Notes under the pieces: generated by a model
Seen by the model: only the letters and a program-made list of their open reading frames with translations
Database searches by the model: none
Told to the model about the DNA's origin: nothing
Position numbers and translations under genes: made by a program
Part shown: piece by piece, positions 16,923 through 26,970 of the stretch
Numbering within the stretch: the first letter of the stretch is position 1
Layout: every line of letters begins with the position of its first letter
DNA from: an uncultured Chlorobiaceae bacterium
Lineage (GTDB): Bacteria; Bacteroidota; Chlorobiia; Chlorobiales; Chlorobiaceae
DNA length: 38,887 bases
Reading direction: 5' to 3'
Assembly (NCBI GenBank): GCA_903851385.1
Contig: CAINOC010000024.1
Coordinates: 1-38,887, forward strand

Positions 16923-18293
16923 ATATCGGACTTTCGTTGAGCGGCCTAGGGCTTTGTCGAGCTGGATGGAGGCGACGAGGTAGTCGTAGATGGCCTGGAG
17001 GTAGTTGGTTTTGGCTTTGTTGAGTTGGAGTTCGGCGTCGGTTAGTTCGAGGCGGGAGCCGATGCCTTCTTTGAAGCGGAGGAGGGATATTTTGTAGCCG
17101 CGTTCTGCTACGCTGATGGTTTTGGACTGTACTTCAATTCGTTTTTGTGATTCGCGGAAGTTAAGGAGGCGAACTTCGACTTCGGCGCGGATGTTGGCTT
17201 TGAGATCGTCTACCCGGGTTCTGGTTTGCATCTGGGAGATTTTGGCCTGTTCAACCTGGGAACTGGTGCGGAAGCCGGTAAATATGGGCAGTGAAACCTC
17301 AAGGCCTACGGCTGTAGAGACAGGCCAGCGGGAGTCGGTAGTTTTGACGTTATCGTTGAATGCTGTCTGGGATTCAAGCTGGCCGAAGGCGCTGATTACA
17401 GGGTAATGGTCGGCCCTGGCGGCACTGACTTTGGCGCCTTCTGCCTGTACCTGAAGAGAGAGCTGGCGAAGGTCGGGCCTTGCGTCAATTGCTTCCTGGT
17501 ATGCTGTTGCGATATCCTGCGGGTAGGTGGCTGAAGAGAGTTGAAGCTTTCCTGAAAGTACAATCGTGCTGTCGAGGGGTATACCAATAGCGTTTTTCAG
17601 CTTTGTCATGGTTGTTACGACACGATTTTCGGCCTGGATGAGATCGGGGCGGAGATTTTCGACAGAAAGATAGGCTTTGAGGGTATCGATATCGGCGGCT
17701 ACACCCTGACGGAACATTGCCCTTGTATCTTTTCTTGATTGTTCCCAGCGTGCTATGCTCTGCCTAATGAGCTGGAGCTGATCTCTGGAGATGAGTACGT
17801 CGTAATAGGACATTTTGATGTCGGCGATAACGGATGCTTCGCTGTTGCGATAGGCTTCGTCACTCATTTTGCGGAGAATGCCTGCGGCCTTGATTCCGGC
17901 AAAGGCTGATCCGTTAAAGAGTGCCTGACGAAGAGTAAGGGTGGCGGTGGCAGCATTGTCGGCACTGATGATGAGAGGAATAAATGAGTTGCCGGTTCCG
18001 CCAGAAAAAATATCAGGGAAAAAAAGTACGGAGGGTTTGAGGGAGCGGGTGTAGGTAAAGTCGGAAGTAACCTGTGGAAGAACCTTTGCCCATGTTTCTC
18101 GAATTTTCTGTGAGGTCATATCACGGTCCAGCCTTGCGATTTCAAGGGTCCGGCTTCTTTCGAGCCCGATATGGACGGCATCGTCAAGCGTGAGCGAGTT
18201 ATTTGCAGGGAGAGCGGCAGCATGAAGGGGAGAAAATGCAGTCAGAAAAAGAATCGGCACTATAAAGAGAAGTGTCTGGCGGAACCTGTTCAT
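16902..18293 (-). CDS. TolC-family outer membrane efflux protein
   Basis: This 463-residue outer membrane factor has a signal peptide (MNRFRQTLLFIVPILFLTAF, then SPLHAAA). The family's duplicated long-helix/beta layout follows, including LTLDDAVHIGLERS at the start of the mature protein and ARADHYPVISAFGQ at the second repeat. Such proteins form trimeric channels for type I secretion or RND/ABC efflux. The frame extends upstream to a TTG at 18383; ATG 18293 gives a clean signal peptide. No membrane-fusion or inner-membrane partner is adjacent. The last residues come from a palindromic repeat element. Confidence 0.88.
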   Translation of the reverse strand: MNRFRQTLLFIVPILFLTAFSPLHAAALPANNSLTLDDAVHIGLERSRTLEIARLDRDMTSQKIRETWAKVLPQVTSDFTYTRSLKPSVLFFPDIFSGGTGNSFIPLIISADNAATATLTLRQALFNGSAFAGIKAAGILRKMSDEAYRNSEASVIADIKMSYYDVLISRDQLQLIRQSIARWEQSRKDTRAMFRQGVAADIDTLKAYLSVENLRPDLIQAENRVVTTMTKLKNAIGIPLDSTIVLSGKLQLSSATYPQDIATAYQEAIDARPDLRQLSLQVQAEGAKVSAARADHYPVISAFGQLESQTAFNDNVKTTDSRWPVSTAVGLEVSLPIFTGFRTSSQVEQAKISQMQTRTRVDDLKANIRAEVEVRLLNFRESQKRIEVQSKTISVAERGYKISLLRFKEGIGSRLELTDAELQLNKAKTNYLQAIYDYLVASIQLDKALGRSTKVRYVGWGDS

Positions 18294-18383
18294 AAAAGAG
18301 TCTGTCTTGATGAAAAAATATCTGACGATGCCTGCCATAAGGAATAGAAAGGAATATAAAAAAGTGATTGGTTTTCGTAACAA

Positions 18384-19709
18384 TCATACGCGGTATCGTT
18401 CGGTCCAGAAGAGGCTGAGGCGTTCCTTTATATATTTTTCGCGGCCTTCATCTCCGGGACGGTAGTATGCCTTTGGGGCGAGACCCTCAGGAAAGTATTG
18501 CTGCTGGACAAAATGGCCCGGATAGCCATGCGGGTATTGATATCCTTCACCGTATCCTTCAGCTTTCATGAGTTTTGTTGGGGCGTTGCGGAGATGAAGA
18601 GGAACCCTTAGCTGCTGCATTGATCTGGCTTCACTCATTGCTTCATTGATGCCCTGATAGCTGGCATTGGATTTTGGGGCTGAGGCCAGGTAGGTAACGC
18701 CTTGCGCCAGGTTAATTCTGGCTTCGGGCATTCCTATCAGCGCTACGGCCTGAAAAACTGATACCGCAAGAGTGATGGCATAGGGGTCGGCATTGCCGAT
18801 ATCTTCGCTAGCGAAAATAACCATGCGCCGTGCTATAAACTTGGGGTCTTCGCCTCCCTCAAGCATCCGGGCAAGCCAGAAGAGTGCGGCATCGGGATCT
18901 GAGCCCCGCATGGATTTGATAAAGGCGGAAATGATGTCGTAGTGGTTGTCGCCTCCCTTATCGTAGATGGGGGCACTGTGCTGGAGGGCAACCTGGAGCA
19001 CTTCCCTGTTCAAGAGTATGTGCGCAGGGCCTTGGGGCATGAGGGAGAGGGCCGCTTCTACTGCGTTGAGGGCTTTGCGTGCATCACCTCCGGAAAACTG
19101 TAGAAGAAAATCAAGGTCGGCAATTTCAATGGAAAGGTCGCGGAAAAGTTTGTCTTCTTTGAGTGCTCGAAGAATCACCGCTTCGATCTCTTTCGGGCCG
19201 AGGGGGTTGAGTATATAGACCTGCATGCGGCTCAAGAGGGCGGCGTTAACCTCAAAGGAGGGGTTTTCGGTTGTTGCTCCTATGAGTACGATAAGCCCCT
19301 GCTCTATGGCGTGAAGCAGCGTGTCCTGCTGGGTTTTGTTGAAGCGGTGAATTTCGTCGATGAAGAGAAGTGTCCGCCTGGCTGTACGCCGTGATTTTTC
19401 TGCATTTTCAAGCGCTTTGCGGACATCCTTGACCCCGGAATCGATCGCTGAAAGCTGTTCGAACTGGTAGCTCAGACTGGAGGCGCAGATTTCGGCGAGC
19501 GTGGTTTTACCCGATCCTGGAGGGCCCCAGAAAATCATTGATGGCATAGTGCCGCCTGCAAGGAATTTGCGAAGGGGGCCATTTCGGCCGACAAGATGTT
19601 CCTGCCCTGCCATATCGTCGAGAGTTCGGGGACGAACGCGCTGGGCCAGAGGCTGAAAGTAATCTTTTTCGCCGGGAGAGTCGGAAAAGCCGAAGAGATC
19701 AGAGTCCAT
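18384..19709 (-). CDS. rarA: Replication-associated recombination protein A (AAA+ ATPase)
   Basis: This 441-residue cytoplasmic ATPase is of the RarA/MgsA/WRNIP1 family, which acts at stalled replication forks. Walker [10 protein letters not shown] is at 62-70, and Walker [17 protein letters not shown] and sensor 1 [12 protein letters not shown] follow. The C-terminal tetramerisation part contains [18 protein letters not shown], typical of the family. The frame extends upstream to 19835 across the 3' end of ribE; ATG 19709 (MDSDLFGF) is the sensible start, 19 bases after the ribE stop. Confidence 0.93.
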   Translation of the reverse strand: MDSDLFGFSDSPGEKDYFQPLAQRVRPRTLDDMAGQEHLVGRNGPLRKFLAGGTMPSMIFWGPPGSGKTTLAEICASSLSYQFEQLSAIDSGVKDVRKALENAEKSRRTARRTLLFIDEIHRFNKTQQDTLLHAIEQGLIVLIGATTENPSFEVNAALLSRMQVYILNPLGPKEIEAVILRALKEDKLFRDLSIEIADLDFLLQFSGGDARKALNAVEAALSLMPQGPAHILLNREVLQVALQHSAPIYDKGGDNHYDIISAFIKSMRGSDPDAALFWLARMLEGGEDPKFIARRMVIFASEDIGNADPYAITLAVSVFQAVALIGMPEARINLAQGVTYLASAPKSNASYQGINEAMSEARSMQQLRVPLHLRNAPTKLMKAEGYGEGYQYPHGYPGHFVQQQYFPEGLAPKAYYRPGDEGREKYIKERLSLFWTERYRV

Positions 19710-19728
19710 ATGCAGGGTGTTCTGGCAT

Positions 19729-20385
19729 TTAAAATCCGTTTTCACGAAGCCACAGGTCATCGATCCGTGAAGAAGGGATAGCTGATGATGAAGGAGCTGC
19801 AAGCTGGCGGGCGACGTATTTGCCGAGAATGTCAAACTCGAGATTTACCCGGCTGCCCGGCTGCAGGGAGTGAAGGGTGGTGTGAGCAACGGTATAGGGA
19901 ATAATGGCGACAGCAAAGAGCTGTGCATCGAGTTTGGCTACGGTCAAACTTATGCCGTCAATGGTTATTGATCCGGCTGAAACAATGAAAGCAGTGAACG
20001 ATTCAGGGAGTGCGACCCAGAGCTCACGGCTTGAGCCCAACTGCCTGATGTCGTGCACAGCGGAAGCACAGTCAACATGACCGAGCACAAAATGGCCGCC
20101 GAGACGGTCGAGAGGGCGAACGGCTCGTTCCAGATTAACCCGTGAGCCGTTGCGAAAAGAGCCAAGTGTGGTTTTGGAAAGCGTTTCTTCGACGGTGTCG
20201 ACCTCAAACCACCCCTCGCCAACAGCTACCACGGTCTGGCAGGCGCCGCTTATGCTTACGCTTTCGTCAATGGAAAGCGTACTGAACTCGCTGGAATTAC
20301 CATAGTGCACCTTGAGCCGCAATCCGCCATTTCGCTTTGTAACTCCGGTAACTGTGCCGACATCCTTGATAATTCCGGTAAACAT
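19729..20385 (-). CDS. ribE: Riboflavin synthase, alpha subunit
   Basis: This enzyme converts two molecules of 6,7-dimethyl-8-ribityllumazine to riboflavin plus the pyrimidine precursor. At 218 residues it shows the two lumazine-binding repeats: MFTGII at the N-terminus with [10 protein letters not shown] in the first, and GHVDCASAV with [11 protein letters not shown] in the second. ATG 20385 matches the canonical MFTGII start; a GTG five codons upstream is less likely. ribD lies about 2 kb away on the same strand with unrelated genes between. No FMN riboswitch is visible upstream. Confidence 0.95.
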   Translation of the reverse strand: MFTGIIKDVGTVTGVTKRNGGLRLKVHYGNSSEFSTLSIDESVSISGACQTVVAVGEGWFEVDTVEETLSKTTLGSFRNGSRVNLERAVRPLDRLGGHFVLGHVDCASAVHDIRQLGSSRELWVALPESFTAFIVSAGSITIDGISLTVAKLDAQLFAVAIIPYTVAHTTLHSLQPGSRVNLEFDILGKYVARQLAAPSSSAIPSSRIDDLWLRENGF

Positions 20386-20557
20386 TTCAGATAGTTTCAC
20401 TTAAAGAGATGAACGGCATCCCGATAAGAGTAAGATGCCGCATTCAGGTTCTAATATATATAATGAACACCTCTCTTTACTCGCTGAGAGTAAAAGATGG
20501 AAGGCAAACTTTACCTGCAGCTGAAAAGAGCTATCCCTTTCAGAACAAGTTTAGTTT

Positions 20558-20587
20558 TGTTGGGGTTCAGGAATCACCCCAACCTAC
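20558..20587. repeat. 30-nt palindromic interspersed repeat, copy 4
   Basis: This exact copy of the element at 11440, 11551 and 16893 lies in the gap between tpx and ribE, 42 bases downstream of the tpx stop codon. In that position its hairpin could form the 3' end of the tpx message. Confidence 0.9.
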
Positions 20588-20629
20588 GTATGGTCACCAT
20601 CAAATCTTTTCCATTATTTATGAGGCTGT

Positions 20630-21130
20630 TTATGCTAAAACCTTGAGGGCCGCACTGTAGTCGGGCTCGTCAACAATTTCAGTGATCTGCTGGGTATAAC
20701 GGACTATGCCATCGGCATCAATAATAACAATAGCGCGGGAGAGAAGCCCCTTCAGAGGGCCGGTAGTAATAGTGACGCCGTACTCTTGACCGAATTCAGG
20801 TGAACGGAAGACGGAAAGGGATATCACATTGTTTAACCCTTCGGTTTCACAAAAACGTTTATGGGCAAAGGGCAGGTCGGCGGAAATACAGAGCACAACG
20901 GTGTTGTCGAGGGAGGATGCATCGTGGTTAAAGCGCCTGACTGATGATGCGCAGACAGGGGTATCAAGACTCGGAAAAATGTTAAGAACAAGCCGTTTAC
21001 CTGCAAAATCGGCAGGGCCCGCCTCGGAAAGATCGGTTTTTACCAGGCAGAAAAAAGGGGCTTCGGATCCTTTTGCAGGGAGGGTTCCGATACTTTCAAT
21101 TGGATTGCCTTTGAGTGTGAGATGTGCCAT
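20630..21130 (-). CDS. tpx: Thiol peroxidase (atypical 2-Cys peroxiredoxin)
   Basis: This 166-residue enzyme reduces hydrogen peroxide and organic hydroperoxides using thioredoxin. The peroxidatic Cys60 is in [16 protein letters not shown] and the resolving Cys94 in RFCETEGL, the spacing typical of Tpx. The N-terminal [22 protein letters not shown] is also characteristic. ATG 21130. It appears monocistronic, with about 100 bases before the ABC gene and a palindromic repeat behind it. In an anaerobic phototroph it would serve in oxygen tolerance. Confidence 0.95.
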   Translation of the reverse strand: MAHLTLKGNPIESIGTLPAKGSEAPFFCLVKTDLSEAGPADFAGKRLVLNIFPSLDTPVCASSVRRFNHDASSLDNTVVLCISADLPFAHKRFCETEGLNNVISLSVFRSPEFGQEYGVTITTGPLKGLLSRAIVIIDADGIVRYTQQITEIVDEPDYSAALKVLA

Positions 21131-21231
21131 AACAATTTCTGTTTAAACGTTTATGAGGATTTATCCAGTGCAATGAACAACAGGCTAACAACATCGAAGA
21201 AAACAAAGAAGTTCAACGAAAGATAGAGTAT

Positions 21232-22038
21232 TTATAACCGCTTGTCAGGCAAAACCTGAAAATAACCATTGACAGTGACGACCTGGAGAGGATAGTCGAA
21301 CAAAGAGGAGAGAGAGTCGGATGTGAGCATGTCGGTTTTGTTGCCATCGCCCACAATCTGCCCCTCTTTTAAAAGCACAATTCTTTCAATTTCTGGAGGA
21401 ATTTCATGAAGATGATGGGTAACAAGCATGACGGTTTTACCTGATTGCATCATCCTTCGAAGCTGGTCGAGGTAGTGAAATGTGGCATTGAGGTCGAGGC
21501 CGGTGGTTGGCTCGTCGAGCAGGAGCGCATCGGGATTGTTGATGAGTGCCCTACCAAGCAGAAAACGTCGCTGCTGTCCGGTTGACATGGCACCGAAAGC
21601 TCGATGCTTCAGCGCGCTAATACCTAGATCATCCATGACTGCCCCGGCTTTTTGCAGATCGTCGTTACTGAACTGCTGATTTTGCCAGATATCAATACTG
21701 GCATAGATGCCCGATAGAATCACATTGATGCCGCGCGCCCGACGAAGGTAATCGTGCTGCAAATCATGGGAAATAATGCCGAGTCGGGTGCGAAGATCAA
21801 AAACATTCCAGCGGTCCATGCCGAAAATCTTAACGTGGCTGCCCGGTTCGGCAACAGGGTAGATATCGCTTGAGAGAAGCTTCATCAGGGTCGTTTTGCC
21901 TGATCCGTTTGGACCGAGAATAGCTGTGCTGCACCCCGCTTCGATGCAGAGCGAGAAATCCCTGAAAACGCAGGTAGTACCGGAGTATGCTGTTACCCGA
22001 TGCATGTCTATAACGTTCTCTTTACGATGCTGAGCCAT
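21232..22038 (-). CDS. ABC transporter-type ATP-binding protein
   Basis: This 268-residue single nucleotide-binding domain has Walker A GPNGSGKTT (42-50), signature MSTGQQRR (a variant of LSGGQ), Walker B ALLLDEPTTGLD and switch His in LVTHH. There is no membrane segment and no permease gene next to it, so the substrate is unknown. Its style resembles the ModF/iron-type single ATPases. ATG 22038 overlaps the DoxX stop by one base (TAATG), indicating translational coupling with the DoxX gene. A TTG at 22047 would be an alternative start. Confidence 0.85.
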   Translation of the reverse strand: MAQHRKENVIDMHRVTAYSGTTCVFRDFSLCIEAGCSTAILGPNGSGKTTLMKLLSSDIYPVAEPGSHVKIFGMDRWNVFDLRTRLGIISHDLQHDYLRRARGINVILSGIYASIDIWQNQQFSNDDLQKAGAVMDDLGISALKHRAFGAMSTGQQRRFLLGRALINNPDALLLDEPTTGLDLNATFHYLDQLRRMMQSGKTVMLVTHHLHEIPPEIERIVLLKEGQIVGDGNKTDMLTSDSLSSLFDYPLQVVTVNGYFQVLPDKRL

Positions 22039-22487
22039 TATTTCCAAAGACCACCTCCATGTGAAGCGCTGTAGCGTCCAGCACCGAAAAAGAAGAGTGC
22101 GAGTGATCCAAAAAGATAGAGTGCCTCGAGCTCAAGGGCGTAGCCGCCATGTTCGGCAACTGAAAAGAGTTCTTTTGAATGGACCAGATAGACGGCCATA
22201 GCCATGACAACAACCTGTAAAAGAGCGGCTGGCCTCGTATAGATGCCCAACACCATAAAGAGCGGTGCAAGAAGCTCGCCGATAAGAATGCCATGTGAGA
22301 GATAGCCCGGAAGCTTTGCCTTGAGAAGCAACTGCGTCACAAAAGCGTATCCGTGCTGGAGCTTGGAGAGTCCATGAAAAAGCATGAGGGAGCCGACAGT
22401 GACCCGGAGGATTAACTTTCCAAGATCACTGTTATTGACAAGGCGCTCAAGCATTGGGGAGCCTCGTTTTGTGTATTTTTTTCCCAT
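22038..22487 (-). CDS. DoxX-family membrane protein
   Basis: This 149-residue integral membrane protein has four predicted helices. It shows the DoxX pattern: LILRVTVGSLMLFHGLSKL in helix 1 and GILIGELLAPLFMVLGIYTRPAALL in the second and third helices. The biochemical role of the family is poorly defined; members are linked to quinone or thiol/redox functions. ATG 22487 has a GAGG four to five bases upstream and is preferred over an internal ATG at 22454. It is coupled to the downstream ABC ATPase gene. Confidence 0.88.
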   Translation of the reverse strand: MGKKYTKRGSPMLERLVNNSDLGKLILRVTVGSLMLFHGLSKLQHGYAFVTQLLLKAKLPGYLSHGILIGELLAPLFMVLGIYTRPAALLQVVVMAMAVYLVHSKELFSVAEHGGYALELEALYLFGSLALFFFGAGRYSASHGGGLWK

Positions 22488-22550
22488 TATACCTCAGGTT
22501 TTTGCAGTGCTTTGTTTCTTATCGTTCAAGAGGGCATCGGGCAGTCGTGT

Positions 22551-23651
22551 TCACTTGAGAAGATAAGCCTCCAGCAGCAGATCGTTTCCAAAAAATCGCG
22601 GAGCCTCAAATTGCAGGGTCACTGCCCCGGCAGGTAGAGTGATACCGAGGGGTGCAAATGCACTGAGGCCGTCGCCACCGAAAAGCTTTGGGGCTAGAAA
22701 CATATAGATTTTATCCGCAAGTTTTTCTCGAATAAATGAAGCGGACAAACTGCTCCCTCCTTCAACCATCACTGAAAGAATGTTGCGTTTATGGAGTTCA
22801 AGAAGAACCTGGCGAAGATCGAGTTTTTCGTCACGCTCATTGACGAATAAAACTGTCACTCCTCGTTGCCTTAACTGCTCCACTTTCGGCAACCCGGAGG
22901 ATAACGATGACGTAAAGAGAATAGTTTCGGCCTCAGAACCAAAAATTTTTGCAGTCAATGGCGCCTTCAGCTGACGATCGAGAACAACACGAAGGGGATT
23001 TCGACCGGAACAGTGCCTGACGGTAAGCAGGGCATCATCAGCGCGAATGGTAGCATCACTTATAATGACTGCGTCGTAGATGCTCCGGAGGCGGTGAACC
23101 TCCCGCCTTGCAGGTTCGCCTGTAATCCATTGGGATGCACCTTGTGATGTTGCAATTTTGCCGTCAAGTGTCTCAGCCAGTTTAAGGGCAACGAGAGGCA
23201 TGGCGGCGGTGTGACTTTTAATAAATGCTTCGTTGAGTTTTTGGCATTCGGCTTCAAGCACCCCTTCGGTGACCTCGATCCCTGCGGCAATAAGCTTTGC
23301 GGTTCCTTTGCCTGCGACCGCAACATGAGGATCACGGCAGCCGATGACGACGCGGGGTATCCCCTTTTCAATAATAAGATCGCTGCAGGGGGGGGTTTTT
23401 CCGAAATGGGAACATGGTTCGAGATTGACATAGAGGGTTGCGTGAGGAAGCAATGCCTGGTTGGAGACAGAAGCAACAGCGTTAACTTCAGCATGAGGGC
23501 CGCCAAATTTCTGATGGAAGCCTTCACCGATAATTTCGCCATTGTACACAATAACAGAGCCTACCATAGGATTCGGGCTCACACTGCCGGCGCCCTCGGA
23601 GGCAAGTTCCAGGCAACGGCGCATATAAAGTATATCATCGCTCATGGGCAT
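22551..23651 (-). CDS. ribD: Riboflavin biosynthesis protein RibD (deaminase/reductase)
   Basis: This 366-residue bifunctional enzyme catalyses the second and third steps of the pyrimidine branch of riboflavin synthesis. The N-terminal zinc deaminase has the ligands His53-Ala-Glu55 and Cys80/Cys89 ([11 protein letters not shown]). The C-terminal NADPH-dependent reductase domain starts near residue 155 and includes [13 protein letters not shown] and [15 protein letters not shown] 23651, or a second ATG two codons later, lies three bases after the dCMP deaminase stop; a CAGGTTGAG ribosome-binding site sits in that gene's end. Confidence 0.95.
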   Translation of the reverse strand: MPMSDDILYMRRCLELASEGAGSVSPNPMVGSVIVYNGEIIGEGFHQKFGGPHAEVNAVASVSNQALLPHATLYVNLEPCSHFGKTPPCSDLIIEKGIPRVVIGCRDPHVAVAGKGTAKLIAAGIEVTEGVLEAECQKLNEAFIKSHTAAMPLVALKLAETLDGKIATSQGASQWITGEPARREVHRLRSIYDAVIISDATIRADDALLTVRHCSGRNPLRVVLDRQLKAPLTAKIFGSEAETILFTSSLSSGLPKVEQLRQRGVTVLFVNERDEKLDLRQVLLELHKRNILSVMVEGGSSLSASFIREKLADKIYMFLAPKLFGGDGLSAFAPLGITLPAGAVTLQFEAPRFFGNDLLLEAYLLK

Positions 23652-23654
23652 CGC

Positions 23655-24206
23655 TCAACCTGGCGGGGTTTCAACCATTGGTACCTGAACCAGCTTGATA
23701 CCGGATAGCCTGATGAGTTCTGCGATATGCTCTATTTTATAGGGTTTAAGGTAGTAGATGGTTTTTATGCCCACATTAATCAGCACTTTAAGGCAGTGGA
23801 TACAGGGGCTTGCTGTGATATAGATATCGGAGTCCTGTATGGAGACGCCATGCTTTGCGGCCTGGGCAATGGCATTGATTTCTGCATGAATCGTGTTCAC
23901 GCAGTTCTCTTCGACAGTTCCATCGGGATGGGTGCTGCGGTAAATACGGCAGTTGCTGTCGTTACAGTGAGGAAGGCCGGAAGGGGCTCCGTTGTATCCG
24001 GTTGAAAGAATACTGTGATCCCTTACAATAACCGCGCCGATATGACCACGGGTACAGGTGGCGCGGCGGGAAATAAGTTGTGCGACACTCATGAAATATT
24101 CATCCCAGCCAAGCCGCTTTTCAGGCTCAGAACTGCCATGACATTCATCACCCGAACAGCAACATCCTGCCTTACTTTTTTCCGACATATCGATAGTGTT
24201 TTGCAT
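23655..24206 (-). CDS. dCMP deaminase family protein
   Basis: This 183-residue zinc-dependent cytidine/deoxycytidylate deaminase fold protein has His107-Ala-Glu109 and Cys135/Cys138 (SPCIHC) as the metal and catalytic set. [21 protein letters not shown] is typical of ComEB/dCMP deaminases, which make dUMP for thymidylate synthesis. The N-terminus is unusual in having a Cys-rich lead ([10 protein letters not shown]), possibly a metal site, before the domain begins near residue 32. ATG 24206; an internal ATG at 24188 is possible. Three bases separate it from ribD, so they are co-transcribed. Confidence 0.9.
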   Translation of the reverse strand: MQNTIDMSEKSKAGCCCSGDECHGSSEPEKRLGWDEYFMSVAQLISRRATCTRGHIGAVIVRDHSILSTGYNGAPSGLPHCNDSNCRIYRSTHPDGTVEENCVNTIHAEINAIAQAAKHGVSIQDSDIYITASPCIHCLKVLINVGIKTIYYLKPYKIEHIAELIRLSGIKLVQVPMVETPPG

Positions 24207-24225
24207 ACGACCTATGAGAGCTATA

Positions 24226-24252
24226 GGAGTTATGGGAGTTATGGGAGTTATA
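24226..24252. repeat. Nonamer tandem repeat GGAGTTATG x3
   Basis: Three consecutive 9-nt units (GGAGTTATG, GGAGTTATG, GGAGTTATA) lie in the 52-base gap between the epimerase and dCMP deaminase genes, preceded by a degenerate CTATGAGAGCTATA. No gene is affected. Confidence 0.8.
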
Positions 24253-24258
24253 AAAAAG

Positions 24259-25266
24259 TTAGAGTTTGTAGTAGTCGCGGTACCAGGTTATAAAGCGTTT
24301 GATGCCTTGCTGTACGGTGGTTTGGGGTTTGTAGTTGACGTCCTGGATGAGCTGATCGACATCGGCGTAGGTATCGGGGACGTCGCCGGGCTGCATTGGG
24401 AGGAACTCTTTTTCGGCAGTTCGGCCAAGTTCATGCTCGATAGCCCCGATGTAGTCCATGAGATTGACGGGAGTGCTGTTGCCGATGTTGTATACCCGCC
24501 AGGGGGCGCGACTTGAGCCGGGATCGGGGGTAAGGCCTGACCAGTCGGGGTTGGGCTCTGCAACATGATCGAGCGTTCTTATTACTCCTTCGGTAATATC
24601 ATCGACGAAGGTGAAGTCGCGACGGTGGTTGCCGTAGTTGAAAACCTGGATAGGTTTGTTGTTGACAATGGCATCGGTAAACAGAAAGAGTGCCATATCG
24701 GGCCTGCCCCAGGGGCCGTAGACGGTAAAAAAGCGAAGACCGGTTGTCGGCAGATTATAGAGGTGACTGTAGGTGTGCGCCATGAGCTCGTTGGCCTTTT
24801 TGCTGGCGGCGTAGAGAGAGAGCGGATGATCGACATTGTCATGCACTGAAAAGGGCATGGTTTCGTTGGCTCCGTAGACCGAACTTGAGGAGGCGTAAAC
24901 AAGATGCTTAACCCGGTGATGGCGGCACCCTTCGAGGATATTGAGAAAACCGAGAATATTGCTGTTGATATATGCATGGGGATTGATCAGGGAGTATCGG
25001 ACCCCAGCCTGTGCGGCAAGATTAACCACCCGTTCAAAACAACCTGTGCGGAAAAGCTCCTCCGTGGCGTCGCGGTCGGCAATGTCGGCTTTTATAAACG
25101 TGAACCCTTCGTGAGGTAAAAGCATGGCAAGCCGCGCCTCTTTGAGTGAGACATCGTAATAGTCATTCATGTTATCGATGCCCGTTACCGTGTCGCCACG
25201 TTCAAGCAGCTGCCGGCAGAGATGAAATCCTATAAACCCTGCGGCTCCGGTAACCAGAATATGCAT
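24259..25266 (-). CDS. NAD-dependent sugar-nucleotide epimerase (UDP-glucuronate 4-epimerase-like)
   Basis: This 335-residue short-chain dehydrogenase-type enzyme has the NAD-binding GAAGFIG (7-13), the catalytic SSSSVYG stretch with Tyr152-x3-Lys156, and [17 protein letters not shown], which is typical of UDP-glucuronate 4-epimerases. It would supply UDP-galacturonate for cell-surface polysaccharide. The exact sugar is inferred from motif similarity only. ATG 25266 is preferred over TTG 25275. No glycosyltransferase cluster surrounds it. It is divergent from the ATP-grasp gene across 236 bases. Confidence 0.87.
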   Translation of the reverse strand: MHILVTGAAGFIGFHLCRQLLERGDTVTGIDNMNDYYDVSLKEARLAMLLPHEGFTFIKADIADRDATEELFRTGCFERVVNLAAQAGVRYSLINPHAYINSNILGFLNILEGCRHHRVKHLVYASSSSVYGANETMPFSVHDNVDHPLSLYAASKKANELMAHTYSHLYNLPTTGLRFFTVYGPWGRPDMALFLFTDAIVNNKPIQVFNYGNHRRDFTFVDDITEGVIRTLDHVAEPNPDWSGLTPDPGSSRAPWRVYNIGNSTPVNLMDYIGAIEHELGRTAEKEFLPMQPGDVPDTYADVDQLIQDVNYKPQTTVQQGIKRFITWYRDYYKL

Positions 25267-25502
25267 GGAAGGCAATCGTTAAACTGTTGGTGTAACACTA
25301 TTTTATATATCTTGACAATGTATGATAAAAATAATTCACCGACCTGATCAAGAAAAAAATTGCACACCCTCTGACAACTCGACCGGCCGTTGACAGGAAA
25401 ATTATTTAGGCTGTTATTATCATATTCCGAAATTATTTAAGTATATAGAGGTTATAAAGAGTAGTGTTACCAGATTTACCAACAACATGAAGAAATACCT
25501 GT

Positions 25503-26951
25503 ATGAGTCGCTTTTTTGAGCGATATGAGGCTGACACAAGTCATTTTTTTGATGAGGTTATTGCTCAAGATGGAATACCTCGGTCTCATTATGACAAGCT
25601 GCTTCATCGCTTCGGCAAGTTTTCAATTGACGATGTTAAAGCCCGCCGGGAAGTTGTTAACATCTTTTTTCGAAACCAGGGTATCACCTTTACGGTTTAT
25701 GGCGAGGAAGAGGGTGTGGAACGAATTTTCCCTTTTGATCTTATTCCGAGAGTTGTGCCTGGAAATGAATGGCACACAATAGAAAAAGGACTCGTGCAGA
25801 GAATTACCGCACTCAATGAGTTCCTGTACGATATCTATCACACTCAGAAGATTCTGAAAGATAAAATCATTCCTCCGGAGCTGATTCTCGGAAGCCAGCA
25901 TTTCCGACGGGAATTTGTAGGGGTAACCCCTCCTCTCGGTGTTTACATTCATGTGACCGGAAGCGATATCATCCGTGACAGAGAGGGCAACTATCTGGTA
26001 CTTGAGGACAATCTTCGCACGCCGAGCGGCGTCTCTTATATGCTGCAAAACCGGCAGGCAATGAAGCGTGCTTTCCCGGTGCTTTTTGACAAATACAAGA
26101 TCCGGCCGATCGATAATTATCCACAGGAACTTCTCCGTACCCTGCAGGAAATCAGTCCAGGTTCGCGCCGTGAACCAAACGTTGTCGTACTTACTCCCGG
26201 CATTTACAACTCGGCGTACTTTGAGCATAGCTTTCTTGCCAGGCAGATGGGCGTTGAACTGACTGAGGGAAAGGATCTGGTTGTCAATGACAATAAGGTT
26301 TACACAAGAACCACTCGCGGTCTTGAACGGGTTGATGTCATTTACAGGAGAGTGGATGATGCTTTTCTTGATCCTCTGGTGTTCCGCCCTGACTCGAAGC
26401 TTGGTGTTGCCGGTCTTGTGAATGCGTACAGGAAAGGAAATGTCACGCTTGCCAATGCGATCGGGACCGGAGTTGCTGATGATAAGGTTATTTACAGCTT
26501 TGTACCTGAAATCATCAAATACTACCTCGGTGAGGATCCGATTCTGCAGAATGTGCCAACATGGCTGGCGAGCAACCCTTCTGACCTTAAATATATCCTT
26601 GAAAACCTTGGCACCCTTGTTGTGAAGGCGGCCAATGAATCCGGAGGGTATGGGATGCTGATCGGTACGGAATCAACGATTGAACAGCAGGAAAATTTTG
26701 CCGAGTTGATTGTTGCCAATCCGCGCAACTATATTGCCCAACCGACTATTTCGCTGTCGCGTCATCCAAGCTTTTTCAATGACACAGAACTTTATGGCTG
26801 TCATATCGACCTTCGGCCCTATGTTTTGTATGGTAAAACTGTTACTATAGTGCCCGGAGGACTTACAAGAGTTGCTCTCAAGCGTGGTTCGCTGGTGGTC
26901 AACTCATCTCAGGGCGGAGGCAGCAAGGATACCTGGGTTGTCGATGAATAA
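25503..26951 (+). CDS. Circularly permuted ATP-grasp protein
   Basis: This 482-residue protein belongs to the circularly permuted ATP-grasp family (formerly DUF404/DUF407). Recognisable parts are [26 protein letters not shown] (about 155-180), [16 protein letters not shown], and [15 protein letters not shown] plus RHPSFF further on. ATP-grasp enzymes ligate a carboxylate to an amine; this group is predicted to make peptide-like bonds on an unknown substrate. ATG 25503. It is followed after 19 bases by the alpha-E gene and then a transglutaminase, the standard gene set for this family. Confidence 0.9.
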   Translation: MSRFFERYEADTSHFFDEVIAQDGIPRSHYDKLLHRFGKFSIDDVKARREVVNIFFRNQGITFTVYGEEEGVERIFPFDLIPRVVPGNEWHTIEKGLVQRITALNEFLYDIYHTQKILKDKIIPPELILGSQHFRREFVGVTPPLGVYIHVTGSDIIRDREGNYLVLEDNLRTPSGVSYMLQNRQAMKRAFPVLFDKYKIRPIDNYPQELLRTLQEISPGSRREPNVVVLTPGIYNSAYFEHSFLARQMGVELTEGKDLVVNDNKVYTRTTRGLERVDVIYRRVDDAFLDPLVFRPDSKLGVAGLVNAYRKGNVTLANAIGTGVADDKVIYSFVPEIIKYYLGEDPILQNVPTWLASNPSDLKYILENLGTLVVKAANESGGYGMLIGTESTIEQQENFAELIVANPRNYIAQPTISLSRHPSFFNDTELYGCHIDLRPYVLYGKTVTIVPGGLTRVALKRGSLVVNSSQGGGSKDTWVVDE

Positions 26952-26970
26952 ACTTTAATTTCTGATTATC

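Noticed and set aside
18294-18383. Extended N-terminus of the TolC-like protein from TTG 18383
   Set aside because: It would put a second hydrophobic segment ahead of a normal signal peptide; ATG 18293 gives a clean exported protein.
20386-20629. FMN riboswitch upstream of ribE
   Set aside because: No conserved FMN-element segments are seen; the gap holds only the 30-nt palindrome and plain sequence.
25623-26228. 201-codon open frame on the minus strand within the ATP-grasp gene
   Set aside because: It is a shadow of the plus-strand gene, which has clear family motifs and operon context.
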